Below are positions 43,895 through 52,910 of a stretch of DNA of 64,000 nt, one piece after another. The DNA comes from DAOUBP01 sp964513075 (GTDB taxonomy: Bacteria; Chloroflexota; Anaerolineae; CG2-30-64-16), in contig CAZELR010000009.1 of NCBI GenBank assembly GCA_964513075.1, positions 33,715 to 97,714 on the forward strand. The letters are read 5' to 3'. Within the stretch, counting starts at the first letter, position 1, and each line of letters begins with the position of its first letter. A program made the position numbers and the translations under genes. A model generated the notes under the pieces. That model saw only the letters and a program-made list of their open reading frames with translations, did no database searches and was not told the DNA's origin.

Positions 43895-45346
43895 ATGGAT
43901 CCACTCATTCTTGCTCGCTGGCAATTTGCCATCACCACGGTCTACCACTTTTTCTTTGTGCCCCTGACGTTGGGACTGGCCGTCCTGGTCGCCATCATGG
44001 AGACGTTGTACGTCCGCTCCGGCGACGAGACCTGGAAGCGCATGACGAAATTCTGGGGCAAGCTGTTCCTGATCAACTTCGCCATGGGCGTCGCCACCGG
44101 CATCGTCCAGGAATTTCAATTTGGCATGAACTGGTCGAATTACTCGCGTTTCGTGGGTGATATTTTCGGTGCGCCGTTGGCTATCGAAGCGCTGCTGGCC
44201 TTTTTCATGGAATCGACTTTCCTCGGAATCTGGATCTTTGGCTGGGAGAAGCTTTCCAAGAAGGTGCACCTGGCAACGATCTGGCTGGTGGCCATCGGCT
44301 CGAACCTGTCGGCGCTGTGGATCTTGATCGCCAACTCATTCATGCAGGAGCCGGTGGGTTACGTGCTGCGCAACGGCCGCGCAGAGATGGTGGACTTCGG
44401 CGCCTTAGTGGCGAATCCGCACGTCTGGCTGCAATGGCCGCACGTCTTCTTCTCGGGGCTCTCGACGGCCGGATTTTTCATGCTGGGCATCAGCGCCTTC
44501 CGCTTGTTGCGGGAGCGGCTGAAGCCGGCCGCAGTGGAAGCCAAGGAGCCAACCTCCAAGCGCGGAGGCCGTAAACAGAAGCTTGAAGCACGCAGCGCGT
44601 TTTCCGAGGCCGCGTTCTTCCGCCGCTCGTTCCAACTGGCGGCTGCGGCCGCGTTGGTCGGAGCGGTCATGGTAGGCGGGATCGGCCATGCCCAGGGACA
44701 GCACATGGTCAGGACGCAGCCGATGAAAATGGCCGCAGCCGAGGCGTTGTGGGACACGGAGCAACCGGCTAAACTGTCGCTTATTTCCATCACCGACATG
44801 GCCAATCGCCGCAACATCTGGTCCCTTCGCGTACCGTACCTGTTGAGCATCCTCTCCTGCAACCGCACGGATTGCGCGGTCGAAGGCATCAATCAGCTCC
44901 AGGCCAAATATGAGGCGCAATACGGCGCAGGGAACTACACCCCGGCCGTGACACTGATCTTCTGGGCTTTCCGGGCCATGGTGGGTGCGGGAACCCTGAT
45001 GGCGTTATTGGCGGCGGTCGCGCTGTATCTGCTCTGGCGAAAGAAGGTTCAGCTCCCGACGTGGCTGCTGCGCGTGCTGCCGTTCACAATTGCGCTGCCC
45101 TACCTGGCCAACAGCGCCGGCTGGATCATGACCGAGATGGGCCGCCAGCCGTGGATCGTCTTCGGCGTCTTGAAAACGCAAGACGCCGTCTCGCCCAACG
45201 TTCCGGCCGGGATGGTGTTGGCCTCGCTGCTTGGCTTCACACTGCTCTATGCTGTGCTGATGGCTGCCGACGTATACTTGCTTGCCAAGTATGCCAAGGC
45301 GGACCCGGTTGAAGTCGCCGCGGATGTCGTCCCAGCGTATGCATGA
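43895..45346 (+). CDS. cydA: cytochrome bd oxidase subunit I
   Basis: A 483-residue membrane subunit that binds the three haems and oxidises quinol with oxygen. His in TVYHFFF (about residue 18) ligates haem b595, MQEPVGYVLRNGRAEM begins the quinol loop, WPHVFFSG carries the haem b558 histidine, and GWIMTEMGRQPW is the conserved methionine-containing C-terminal motif. The Q-loop is of the short type. A basic low-complexity stretch, SKRGGRKQKLEAR, lies in a loop around residue 225. GGAGG precedes the ATG. The cydB gene follows after 87 bases of repeat-rich sequence. A high-affinity oxidase fits a facultative or microaerobic life. Confidence 0.95.
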   Translation: MDPLILARWQFAITTVYHFFFVPLTLGLAVLVAIMETLYVRSGDETWKRMTKFWGKLFLINFAMGVATGIVQEFQFGMNWSNYSRFVGDIFGAPLAIEALLAFFMESTFLGIWIFGWEKLSKKVHLATIWLVAIGSNLSALWILIANSFMQEPVGYVLRNGRAEMVDFGALVANPHVWLQWPHVFFSGLSTAGFFMLGISAFRLLRERLKPAAVEAKEPTSKRGGRKQKLEARSAFSEAAFFRRSFQLAAAAALVGAVMVGGIGHAQGQHMVRTQPMKMAAAEALWDTEQPAKLSLISITDMANRRNIWSLRVPYLLSILSCNRTDCAVEGINQLQAKYEAQYGAGNYTPAVTLIFWAFRAMVGAGTLMALLAAVALYLLWRKKVQLPTWLLRVLPFTIALPYLANSAGWIMTEMGRQPWIVFGVLKTQDAVSPNVPAGMVLASLLGFTLLYAVLMAADVYLLAKYAKADPVEVAADVVPAYA

Positions 45347-45359
45347 CCAACGACCAAGG

Positions 45360-45402
45360 ACGAAAGACGAAGCTTCGTCGTTCGTCGTTCGTCTTTCGTC
45401 TT
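45360..45402. repeat. ACGAAAGACGAA/TTCGTCTTTCGTC inverted low-complexity repeat between cydA and cydB
   Basis: GACGAAAGACGAA and its complement TTCGTCTTTCGTC flank reiterated TTCGTCG units. It includes the 14-mer found inside the GH3 gene at 14128-14141. It may form a hairpin between the two subunit genes. Confidence 0.65.
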
Positions 45403-45433
45403 TCGTTCATCGTCAATGACAGGAGGCAATTTT

Positions 45434-46438
45434 ATGACTCTTAGCACCCTCTGGTTCATCCTGGTCGGTGTCCTGTTCACCGGCTTCTTCTTCCTGGAAG
45501 GATTTGACTACGGCGTCGGCATTCTCATGCCGTTTTTGGGTAAAAAGGACGAGGAGCGCCGGATAATCCTCAACACCATCGGTCCGGTGTGGGATGCGAA
45601 CGAGGTCTGGCTGCTCACAGCCGGTGGCGCGATGTTTGCTGCGTTCCCGAACTGGTATGCGACGCTGTTCAGCGGTTTCTACCTGGCGCTGTTCCTGATG
45701 TTGGTGGCGCTGATCGTGCGGGCGGTGGCATTTGAGTTTCGAAGCAAGGACAAGAGCCCGCGCTGGCGCAGCTTGTGGGATTGGTGCATCTTCTTCGGCA
45801 GCTTTGTGCCCGCGTTGTTGTGGGGCGTGGCAATGGCCAACATCATCCGCGGCGTGCCAATCGACGCCAACATGGAGTATGTTGGCGGCTTCTTTAATCT
45901 GCTGAATCCGTACGCGTTGCTGGGCGGGTTGACAGGTCTGGCCCTCTTCACGCTTCACGGCGCGATCTTTCTGAGCTTGCGCACCGAAGATGAGTTGCGT
46001 CTGCGAGTCGAGGCGTTGGCCAAACGACTGTGGCCGTTGGTGCTGATCCTGGGCGTTGCCACCGCGGCAGCCAGCTACCTCGCCGGTATCATCACGGGCA
46101 GCGTTCCCATCATCTGCGCGGTAGTTTCTTACATTGCATTGCTGGCGTCGGGCTGGTTGCTGCGGCAAAAGCGCTCAGGTTGGGCATTTGCGATGACCGG
46201 GCTGGCTATCGCATTGACCGTTGCGACCATCTTCAGCGGCCTGTTCCCGCGCGTGATGGTCTCCAGCCTGAACCCGGAGTGGAGCTTGACGGTGACCAGC
46301 GCCTCTTCGACGCCGTATACTTTGAAGGTGATGAGCATCGTAGCGCTGATTTTCGTGCCCCTTGTGCTGATTTATCAAGCCTGGAACTACTGGGTGTTCC
46401 GCGCGCGGATCAGCGGAAAGAGTGCACTGAAGTACTGA
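45434..46438 (+). CDS. cydB: cytochrome bd oxidase subunit II
   Basis: A 334-residue membrane subunit with about eight or nine helices that completes the cytochrome bd complex. The N-terminal FFFLEGFDYGVGILMPFLG and the GPVWDANEVWLLTAGGAMFAAFP motif are diagnostic. ATG 45434 has AGGAGG eight bases upstream. A strong terminator follows the stop. No cydCD or cydX gene is next to it. Confidence 0.95.
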   Translation: MTLSTLWFILVGVLFTGFFFLEGFDYGVGILMPFLGKKDEERRIILNTIGPVWDANEVWLLTAGGAMFAAFPNWYATLFSGFYLALFLMLVALIVRAVAFEFRSKDKSPRWRSLWDWCIFFGSFVPALLWGVAMANIIRGVPIDANMEYVGGFFNLLNPYALLGGLTGLALFTLHGAIFLSLRTEDELRLRVEALAKRLWPLVLILGVATAAASYLAGIITGSVPIICAVVSYIALLASGWLLRQKRSGWAFAMTGLAIALTVATIFSGLFPRVMVSSLNPEWSLTVTSASSTPYTLKVMSIVALIFVPLVLIYQAWNYWVFRARISGKSALKY

Positions 46439-46463
46439 GCTCCTATCCGAAAGGTATTCGCCA

Positions 46464-46504
46464 GGGGGCGTGCAAATGTGAGCACATTTGCACGCCCCTT
46501 TGTT
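46464..46504 (+). terminator. terminator of cydAB
   Basis: The 16-bp arms GGGGCGTGCAAATGTG (46465-46480) and 46483-46498 are exact complements, followed by TTTGTTG. It ends the operon before the ABC-F promoter. Confidence 0.85.
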
Positions 46505-46554
46505 GTGCTCTCTGTGCCGTGTTCACTGTCCGATTCGTGTTTGCTCCGGCTCGG

Positions 46555-46563
46555 TGGTATAAT
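46555..46563 (+). promoter_or_regulatory. extended -10 promoter for the ABC-F gene
   Basis: TGGTATAAT (TGn plus consensus TATAAT) lies 24 bases before the ATG. A TCGTGT sequence 17 bases upstream is a poor -35, which extended -10 promoters tolerate. Confidence 0.5.
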
Positions 46564-46586
46564 CTAACGCTCAGGATTCAGAGCAT

Positions 46587-48497
46587 ATGTCTCTCTTAGT
46601 TGCTACCGGTTTGGCCAAAGCCTTTGGCGCATTAGACGTCTTCTCTGGCGTGGATGTGCGCGTCGAGGCGGGCGACCGCATTGGTTTTGTTGGCGCAAAC
46701 GGCGCCGGCAAGACCACCTTGCTGCGAATCATGGCCGATGTGGAGGCTGCCACTGCGGGCGATGTGGCGCGTAAGCGCGGCCTGACCACAGGCTATCTGC
46801 CCCAGGATCCACCGCCGGCCGGCGAAAGCTCGCTGCATGAGGCGATGCTCGAGGTTTTTGCCGAGCTGCGCAGCCAGGCTGCGGCGCTGTCCGACTTGGA
46901 GCATCAACTGGCTGCGGCAGCCGCGGCGGAAGCCGACGATTATGACGCGTTGCTGCAAACCTATGGTCAGGCTCAGACCGCATTCGAGGTTGCCGGCGGT
47001 TACGATTACGAAATACGCATTCGACAGGTGTTGGGCGGCCTGGGATTCAATGAGGACGAACACTCCAAGCCATTGGCGCACCTGAGCGGCGGCGAACGCA
47101 CGCGTGCCCTGCTGGCACAACTGCTGTTGCGTGAGCCGGACTTGCTTCTGTTGGACGAGCCGACCAACCATCTCGATCTGGAAGCAGTTGAATGGCTGGA
47201 AGAGACGTTGCTGCGCTGGAACGGCGCGTTGATCGTCGTGGCGCATGACCGCTACTTCCTGGATAAAGTTGCCAACCGCATCTGGGATATGAACTTCGGC
47301 CGCGTCGAGACCTATCGCGGGAATTACTCGGCCTACCGCACCCAGAGAGAGATGCGCATCGAGCGTCAGCGCCGCGAATGGGAGTCGCAACAGGAGTTCA
47401 TCGAAAAAACCGAGGACTTCATTCGCCGCAACCTGGCCGGCCAACGCACCCGTGAGGCGCAGGGCCGGCGTACACGGCTGGAGCGCTTTCTGCGTGATGA
47501 GGCCATTGACCGGCCACAGGACCAGAAACAGGTCCGTTTGGGGCTGACAACCCAGATTCGTTCCGGCGACCTGGTGTTGGCCACCAAGGATCTGGCGGTG
47601 GGTTACGACCAACCGCTGTTCTTCTGTCCCGACACCGAAGTCCGTCGCGGCGATCGGGTGGCGCTCATCGGCCCCAACGGCGCGGGCAAAACGACGTTGT
47701 TGAAGACCATCCTGGACCAGGTGCCGCCGCTGCGTGGCCGGATACGTCACGGCGCCAGCGTGCATGTCGGCTACTTAGCGCAGGCCCAGGCTGGGCTTGA
47801 TCCCGAAGAGACGGTGCTAGATGCCGTCTTGGACGTCCGGAATCTGCCGCTAAGCCAGGCGCGTAACTTTTTGGGCCAGTTCCTGTTTGCGGGCGACGAT
47901 GTGTTCCGGACCATTGGCACCCTTTCGGGCGGCCAGCGCAGCCGGGTGGCGCTGGCGCGGCTCACGCTGCAAGGGGCCAACTTCCTGCTGCTGGACGAGC
48001 CGACCAACCATTTGGACCTGGACACCCAGGAGATCCTGGAGCAGGTGCTGCGCAGCTTCCCCGGCACGGTGCTGCTGGTGACCCACGACCGCTGGATGGT
48101 GCAGGCATTGGCCACCCACATCTGGCGGGTGGATGGCGATAGTCTGAGGGTTTACAAGGGCAACTACGACGAGTATCTGCGCCAACGCACAGCCGAAGCA
48201 GAAACGGGAAGCAAAGCCGAACCGGAAAGCGAACCGGATGCGGCGGCAGAGTATGATCGTGAGCGGGCTCGAGAAGAGCGGCGCCAGCGCAAAGCTGCTG
48301 AAAAACATGCTGAAGCCGCGGCGGCCATGGAGGCGCACATTCACGAATTGGAGGCTCAACTCGGCGCCTTGAGCGATCAGCTGGAGGCTGCCAGTCTGGC
48401 CGGTGATGTGGGCAAAGTTCAGCGTTTGGGCAGGATGTACCAGGCTGCAGAGACGGAATTGCATCGGCTCATAGCGGAATGGGCGGAATTCGTATGA
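46587..48497 (+). CDS. ABC-F family ATPase (Uup-like)
   Basis: A 636-residue soluble protein with two ABC domains and no membrane part. Domain 1 has GANGAGKTT, LSGGERTR and LLLDEPTNHLDL; domain 2 has GPNGAGKTT, LSGGQRSR and LLLDEPTNHLDL. The inter-domain linker WESQQEFIEKTEDFIRR is the P-site tRNA-interaction motif. An acidic, then Ala/Glu/Arg-rich coiled coil of about 95 residues ends the protein, as in Uup. ABC-F proteins act on the ribosome to relieve stalling or confer antibiotic tolerance. The stop overlaps the start of the CoaE-GNAT gene (ATGA). Confidence 0.93.
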   Translation: MSLLVATGLAKAFGALDVFSGVDVRVEAGDRIGFVGANGAGKTTLLRIMADVEAATAGDVARKRGLTTGYLPQDPPPAGESSLHEAMLEVFAELRSQAAALSDLEHQLAAAAAAEADDYDALLQTYGQAQTAFEVAGGYDYEIRIRQVLGGLGFNEDEHSKPLAHLSGGERTRALLAQLLLREPDLLLLDEPTNHLDLEAVEWLEETLLRWNGALIVVAHDRYFLDKVANRIWDMNFGRVETYRGNYSAYRTQREMRIERQRREWESQQEFIEKTEDFIRRNLAGQRTREAQGRRTRLERFLRDEAIDRPQDQKQVRLGLTTQIRSGDLVLATKDLAVGYDQPLFFCPDTEVRRGDRVALIGPNGAGKTTLLKTILDQVPPLRGRIRHGASVHVGYLAQAQAGLDPEETVLDAVLDVRNLPLSQARNFLGQFLFAGDDVFRTIGTLSGGQRSRVALARLTLQGANFLLLDEPTNHLDLDTQEILEQVLRSFPGTVLLVTHDRWMVQALATHIWRVDGDSLRVYKGNYDEYLRQRTAEAETGSKAEPESEPDAAAEYDRERAREERRQRKAAEKHAEAAAAMEAHIHELEAQLGALSDQLEAASLAGDVGKVQRLGRMYQAAETELHRLIAEWAEFV

Positions 48498-49594
48498 AAT
48501 CTCTCGTCATCGGCCTGACCGGCGGCATCGGCTCAGGCAAGAGCCACATACGCAGTGTGCTGATCTCGCTGGGCGCCACAGGGATCGACGCGGACCTGGT
48601 GGCACGGGAAGTGATGGCGCCCGGTCGCCCTGCCTTCGCCCCCGTCTTGACTGCCTTCGGCAGCGAATTGTTAGGGCCGGGCGGCGCAATTGACCGCGTG
48701 CGGCTGGGTGAGCGCGTCTTTGCCGATTCCGACGCGCTGGCCCGGTTGGAAGCCATCGTCCACCCGATAGTGGCAGACGTCATCGCACAGCAGGTGGCGA
48801 TAGCACAGACGCCGGTGGTGGTGATCGAAGCTATCAAGCTGCTCGAGTCGGGGATCAGCCGGCAGCAGTGTGACCAGGTGTGGGTCGCGCAGTGCAGCCC
48901 GCGGCTCCAGCTGGCCAGGCTGAAGAAAAGCCGCGGTATGAGTGCTGTGGAGGTGCGGCGGCGGATGGCCAACCAGATGCCGCCTGCTCAGATGATGGCC
49001 CAGGCGCAGCGCATCATTTGCACCGACGGCACCATGGCTGAAACTGCGCAGACGGTGCTGGCCGCATGGGTTGAGTTAGGTCTCCCCCTGCCCCCGCCGG
49101 TCATCCGCTTCGCCACTTTGGCCGATGCGGAGGGCACGGCCGCAGTGCTCAACAGCGTTGTGCGCGAGGGTGGGCGCACCATCACAGGGCGCACCTTTAC
49201 TCCAGCGCAGGAGCGGGCTTATCTGCGCGCGATGCCGCGCCGCTCGTTCCTGAATATTGTGCTGTTGGGCCGAGTGGTGGCCGGTTTTCAGGTGGTGGAG
49301 CCGTATGCCAATTATACGCCTACCATGGATCACGTGGCCACTCTAGGCACCTACATTCTGGCGGCAGTCCGCGGCCGCGGTCTGGGACGTACTTTGAGCG
49401 GGACGACCTGGGATGCTGCCCGGGCCCGGGGGTTCAGCAAGCTCGTCATCACGGTGCGGGAAGACAACCTCGATGCGCAGGCCTTTTATGGCGCGTTGGG
49501 CTTCCAACCGTGCGGCCGCCTGGCGCGCCAGGCATTTGTTGACGGCCGGTATGTGGACGAGTTATTGTACGAGTTGTTTTTGGAGGTAAAATGA
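48494..49594 (+). CDS. coaE: dephospho-CoA kinase fused to a GNAT acetyltransferase domain
   Basis: A 366-residue two-domain protein. Residues 1-195 are dephospho-CoA kinase, which makes coenzyme A from dephospho-CoA: the P-loop GLTGGIGSGKS is at 7-17, followed by GIDADLVAREV and HPIVADVI. Residues about 200-366 are a GNAT domain with ILAAVRGRGLGRTL as the acetyl-CoA loop, DNLDAQAFYGALGF after it and a tyrosine-bearing C-terminus. The frame is continuous and no internal start has a good ribosome site. A kinase that finishes CoA joined to a domain that binds acetyl-CoA suggests sensing or channelling. It overlaps the ABC-F stop and the next small ORF. Confidence 0.9.
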   Translation: MKSLVIGLTGGIGSGKSHIRSVLISLGATGIDADLVAREVMAPGRPAFAPVLTAFGSELLGPGGAIDRVRLGERVFADSDALARLEAIVHPIVADVIAQQVAIAQTPVVVIEAIKLLESGISRQQCDQVWVAQCSPRLQLARLKKSRGMSAVEVRRRMANQMPPAQMMAQAQRIICTDGTMAETAQTVLAAWVELGLPLPPPVIRFATLADAEGTAAVLNSVVREGGRTITGRTFTPAQERAYLRAMPRRSFLNIVLLGRVVAGFQVVEPYANYTPTMDHVATLGTYILAAVRGRGLGRTLSGTTWDAARARGFSKLVITVREDNLDAQAFYGALGFQPCGRLARQAFVDGRYVDELLYELFLEVK

Positions 49595-49827
49595 AGCAAC
49601 TTCGCACGTTATGGAACAGTCATCCGAACCTGGTCTCCTGGTTTGTCCTGGCGGTCGGAATGGTGATCATCGTCGTCATCGCCGCGCGCCAGGTCGGCTT
49701 CCAGGCCGGACAGTGGGCTGCGCTGATCGCCGCGACCGTGGCCCTGGCCGGCCTGTGCGTGTGGATCATCAGTTGGGAAGATGGCGATGAGGATGATGAC
49801 CAGACGGTGATGAAGAACGAAGGGTAA
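49591..49827 (+). CDS. small membrane protein with acidic C-terminus
   Basis: A 78-residue protein with two membrane helices (about 15-33 and 41-61) and an acidic tail, EDGDEDDDQT. It begins in a four-base overlap (ATGA) with the CoaE-GNAT stop, so expression is coupled. I recognise no family. It may be an accessory membrane protein; the function is unknown. Confidence 0.65.
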   Translation: MKQLRTLWNSHPNLVSWFVLAVGMVIIVVIAARQVGFQAGQWAALIAATVALAGLCVWIISWEDGDEDDDQTVMKNEG

Positions 49828-49923
49828 CGTGGTGCGTGATGCGTGGTGCGTGGTGCGTGTTTATCCGCAATACGCAATACGCAACACGCACTACGCAACA
49901 CGCACTACGCAACACGCAATACT
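49828..49923. repeat. inverted tandem repeats of GCGTGRT / ACGCAMYAC before dnaJ
   Basis: The left half repeats GCGTGGT/GCGTGAT about five times, and the right half repeats ACGCAATACGCAACACGCACT-like units about seven times. The halves are largely complementary, so a long imperfect hairpin can form. The 13-mer CAACACGCAATAC (49910-49922) recurs inside thrC. Confidence 0.7.
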
Positions 49924-49961
49924 TGTCATCTATTTGTATTCCTGTAACGAGTAATGAGTAA

Positions 49962-51101
49962 ATGAGTAAACGCGATTACTACGAGGTTCTTGGGGTGCCG
50001 CGCGATGCGGACGAGAACACCATCAAGGGCGCTTACCGCAAATTGGCGCGCCAATACCACCCCGACGTCAACAAGTCGGAGGACGCCGAAGAACGCTTCA
50101 AAGAGATCAATGAGGCGTACGAGGTCCTCAGTGACACGGAAAAACGGGCGGGCTACGATCGATTCGGCCATGCGGCGACGCAGGGCGGTTTTGGCGGTGG
50201 CGCGGGCCAGGGATTCGGCGGCTTCCCCGGCGGCTTCGGTGATATCTTCGAGGAGTTTTTTGGCGGCTTTGGCGGCGCGCACGCGACGCAGCGCGGCCCG
50301 GCGCGCGGCAATGACCTGCGGTATGACATGGAGATCACCTTCCAGGAAGCTGTCTTCGGCGCCGAGAAGGAGATCGAGATCCCGCGCCAGGAGCTATGCC
50401 CGCAGTGCCAAGGCTCTGGCGCCGAACCGGGCACCAAGCCAGTCCGCTGTCCCCAATGCAATGGCACCGGCGAGGTGCGCCGTGCCCAGCAGACGATCCT
50501 GGGCCAATTTGTCAGCGTGACTACCTGTCCGCGCTGCAACGGAGAGCGGGAAATCGCGACCACTCCTTGCACCAACTGCCACGGCCAAAAGCGCGTTCGC
50601 GTCACCCGCAAGTTAGCGGTGAGCATCCCGGCTGGGGTAGACGACGGCATGCGCATCCGCCTGGCGGGTGAAGGAGAGCCGGGTGAACGCGGGGGACCAC
50701 CGGGCAGCCTGTTTGTGGTGCTGCGCGTGCAGCCGCATCGGGTGTTCCAGCGCCAGGATAATGATATTCTGCTGGAGCTGCCGGTGAACATCGTACAGGC
50801 TGCGCTGGGCGCCGAGGTCGAAGTCCCCACGCTGGACGGTCCCAGCAAGCTCACCATCCCGGCAGGCACCCAGCATGGGGCGGTTTTCCGTTTGCGCGGC
50901 AAAGGGGTTCCCGTCCTGCGCAGCAGTCGCCGCGGGGATCAGCTTGTCTCCGTGCGCGTGGTGGTGCCCGAAAAACTGAACGAGAAGCAGCGCAAGGCGC
51001 TGAAAGAGCTGGGCGAGTCGTTGGGCCTGGAGTCTCTGGGCAAAGACAACCGAAATCTGTTCGAGAAGTTGATGGACGCGGTTGGCAACGCGTTGGGGTG
51101 A
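49962..51101 (+). CDS. dnaJ: chaperone DnaJ
   Basis: A 379-residue Hsp40 co-chaperone of DnaK. The J domain (1-70) has the HPD motif in YHPDVNKS, a Gly/Phe-rich linker follows, and the zinc domain has four Cys pairs: CPQCQGSG, CPQCNGTG, CPRCNGER and CTNCHGQK. The C-terminal substrate domains are complete. The G-x-G is lost in the last two zinc repeats, as in some relatives. Its stop overlaps the prmA start (TGATG). Confidence 0.95.
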   Translation: MSKRDYYEVLGVPRDADENTIKGAYRKLARQYHPDVNKSEDAEERFKEINEAYEVLSDTEKRAGYDRFGHAATQGGFGGGAGQGFGGFPGGFGDIFEEFFGGFGGAHATQRGPARGNDLRYDMEITFQEAVFGAEKEIEIPRQELCPQCQGSGAEPGTKPVRCPQCNGTGEVRRAQQTILGQFVSVTTCPRCNGEREIATTPCTNCHGQKRVRVTRKLAVSIPAGVDDGMRIRLAGEGEPGERGGPPGSLFVVLRVQPHRVFQRQDNDILLELPVNIVQAALGAEVEVPTLDGPSKLTIPAGTQHGAVFRLRGKGVPVLRSSRRGDQLVSVRVVVPEKLNEKQRKALKELGESLGLESLGKDNRNLFEKLMDAVGNALG

Positions 51102-52051
51102 TGATGGACTGGATTGAAATCAGCGTTCAAGCCGATGGCGAGGCTGCTGAGGCCGTCAGTGAGTTGTTGAACCGCCTCAACAGTCGGCCCGATGGCCAGG
51201 GTGGCGCGGTGACCGAGGTGGGCGGATTTGATCCGGTGGGCGAGAACCACCACCCATTCATCGTGGTGAAAACCTATCTGCCCGCAAACGAACCGGAGGC
51301 ATTGGACCGGCAGCGCCAGATCGAAGAGGGGCTATGGTACCTGGGCCGCATCTATCCGTTGGGCGAGGTCACCGTGCGACCGTTGGCCGAGGAGGATTGG
51401 GCCAACGCGTGGAAAGCCAGTTATCACCCGTTGCGCGTCGGCCGCCGCTTTCTGATCATCCCTGCCTGGGAAATAGATGCTCTCCGAGCTGAACCGGATG
51501 TCCTGTCCATCGTGCTCGATCCCGGCATGGCGTTCGGTACGGGTCTGCATCCCAGCACCCAGTTATGCCTGGTGGCCATGGAAGACGTCGTTCGACCGGG
51601 CCAGCGCGTGCTGGACGCGGGCTGCGGCTCCGGCATCCTCAGCATTGCCGCGGCCCGACTGGGCGCCGCCAGTGTGGACGCCTTCGATATCGACCCCATT
51701 GCGGTGACGGCAACCCAGGAAAACGCGGCGCTGAACGATTTGCCACTGCCCATCAACGTCGTCGTCAGCAGCCAGCCCGGCGAAGGCCCGCTGTGGGTGC
51801 TGCCTGCTGGCACGCAGCCGACCTGGGATGTGATCCTGGTCAACATCCTGCCGCATGTCATCGAGATGCTGCTGGATGCCGACCTGCACGGCTACCTGGC
51901 CCCCGGCGGCCGCATGATCCTGGCCGGCATCATCGAGGAACGAGAGCCTGACGTAGCGGCCGTGCTGGCGCGACATCGACTGATGGTCGTCGGCCGCCTG
52001 AATCAGGGTGATTGGGTATCCCTGGTCGTTACACACGACGCATCTGTATGA
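51101..52051 (+). CDS. prmA: ribosomal protein L11 methyltransferase
   Basis: A 316-residue SAM-dependent methyltransferase that trimethylates ribosomal protein L11. The N-terminal domain binds L11. LDPGMAFGTGLHPSTQL and LDAGCGSGILSIAAARLGA form the SAM site, and DVILVNILPHV is the catalytic (N/D)PPY-like region. It starts at ATG 51101 or 51104 at the dnaJ stop. The dnaJ-prmA-rsmE order is common in bacteria. Confidence 0.94.
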   Translation: MMDWIEISVQADGEAAEAVSELLNRLNSRPDGQGGAVTEVGGFDPVGENHHPFIVVKTYLPANEPEALDRQRQIEEGLWYLGRIYPLGEVTVRPLAEEDWANAWKASYHPLRVGRRFLIIPAWEIDALRAEPDVLSIVLDPGMAFGTGLHPSTQLCLVAMEDVVRPGQRVLDAGCGSGILSIAAARLGAASVDAFDIDPIAVTATQENAALNDLPLPINVVVSSQPGEGPLWVLPAGTQPTWDVILVNILPHVIEMLLDADLHGYLAPGGRMILAGIIEEREPDVAAVLARHRLMVVGRLNQGDWVSLVVTHDASV

Positions 52052-52087
52052 AGCAAGTCTATCCCATCCTCGAACACGATATCTGCC

Positions 52088-52849
52088 ATGCACCGCTTTT
52101 TCATCACTCCTGACGCGCTGGGAGCGCACCCCGTTATGCTCACCGGCGACCAGGCTCACCAGGTGCGCCGGGTGTTGCGGCTGCGCCTGGGCGACCGGGT
52201 GATGCTGCTGGACGGCCAGGGCTGGGCCTGTGAGGCGATGCTGATCGCGCTCGGTGAAGCGGACGCAAAATTCCAGGTCGTGCGGCGTTGGGAGCCGGAG
52301 GGCGAGCCGGCAACTCGCATCACCCTGTATCAGGCTGTGCTGAAGGGTGAACGCTTCGGGTGGGCATTGCAGAAAGGTACTGAGGTGGGGGTCAGCGCCT
52401 TTGTGCCGATCGTCTGTGAGCGTAATGTGGTGGATGATCTGGCTGCCGTGGAAGAAAAGCGTGAGCGTTGGGAGCGCATCATTCAGGAGGCAGCCGAACA
52501 GAGCGGACGAGCGCGGTTGCCGAAGCTACTGCCCGCGCAGTTGTTTACGCAGGCCGTCCACGCGGCCGGCGGTGCAGCCGGGCCCACTGTAACACCACCG
52601 TTACGCCTGATCCCCTGGGAGGAGGAGCACACGCTGCGGCTGAAGGATGCGCTGGCCGACTGTAACTTTGGCCAGGGTGCGTGCATCGAACTGTTTATTG
52701 GCCCGGAAGGCGGCTTTACCGGCGAAGAGATCGATCTCGCGCGGCAGTATGACATCCATCCGGTGACGCTTGGGCCGCGCATCTTGCGGGCCGAGACGGC
52801 CGGAACCGTGGCCGCGGCGCTGATCTTGTATGCGGCAGGGGATATTTGA
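52088..52849 (+). CDS. rsmE: 16S rRNA m3U1498 methyltransferase
   Basis: A 253-residue SPOUT methyltransferase that methylates U1498 of 16S rRNA. The N-terminal PUA-like part begins MHRFFITPD and contains GDQAHQVRRVLRLRLGD. The knot motifs are LFIGPEGGFTGEEI and LGPRILRAETAGTVAAAL. It lies 36 bases after prmA. A degenerate palindrome of the AGAAACC family follows the stop, before trxB. Confidence 0.95.
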   Translation: MHRFFITPDALGAHPVMLTGDQAHQVRRVLRLRLGDRVMLLDGQGWACEAMLIALGEADAKFQVVRRWEPEGEPATRITLYQAVLKGERFGWALQKGTEVGVSAFVPIVCERNVVDDLAAVEEKRERWERIIQEAAEQSGRARLPKLLPAQLFTQAVHAAGGAAGPTVTPPLRLIPWEEEHTLRLKDALADCNFGQGACIELFIGPEGGFTGEEIDLARQYDIHPVTLGPRILRAETAGTVAAALILYAAGDI

Positions 52850-52858
52850 AAGTGACGG

Positions 52859-52889
52859 GAAACCAGGCTCCTCCGAGAAATCTGGTTTC
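52859..52889. repeat. degenerate AGAAACC-family palindrome copy 3
   Basis: GAAACCAG (52859-52866) and CTGGTTTC (52882-52889) pair. The inner arms CTCCT and AGAAA carry mismatches around CCG. It lies in the rsmE-trxB gap. Confidence 0.6.
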
Positions 52890-52910
52890 TTTGTAAAGAG
52901 GAGATGTGTG

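Noticed and set aside
49828..49923. CRISPR-like array
   Set aside because: The units are only 7-9 bases, degenerate and without unique spacers; the two halves are inverted copies.
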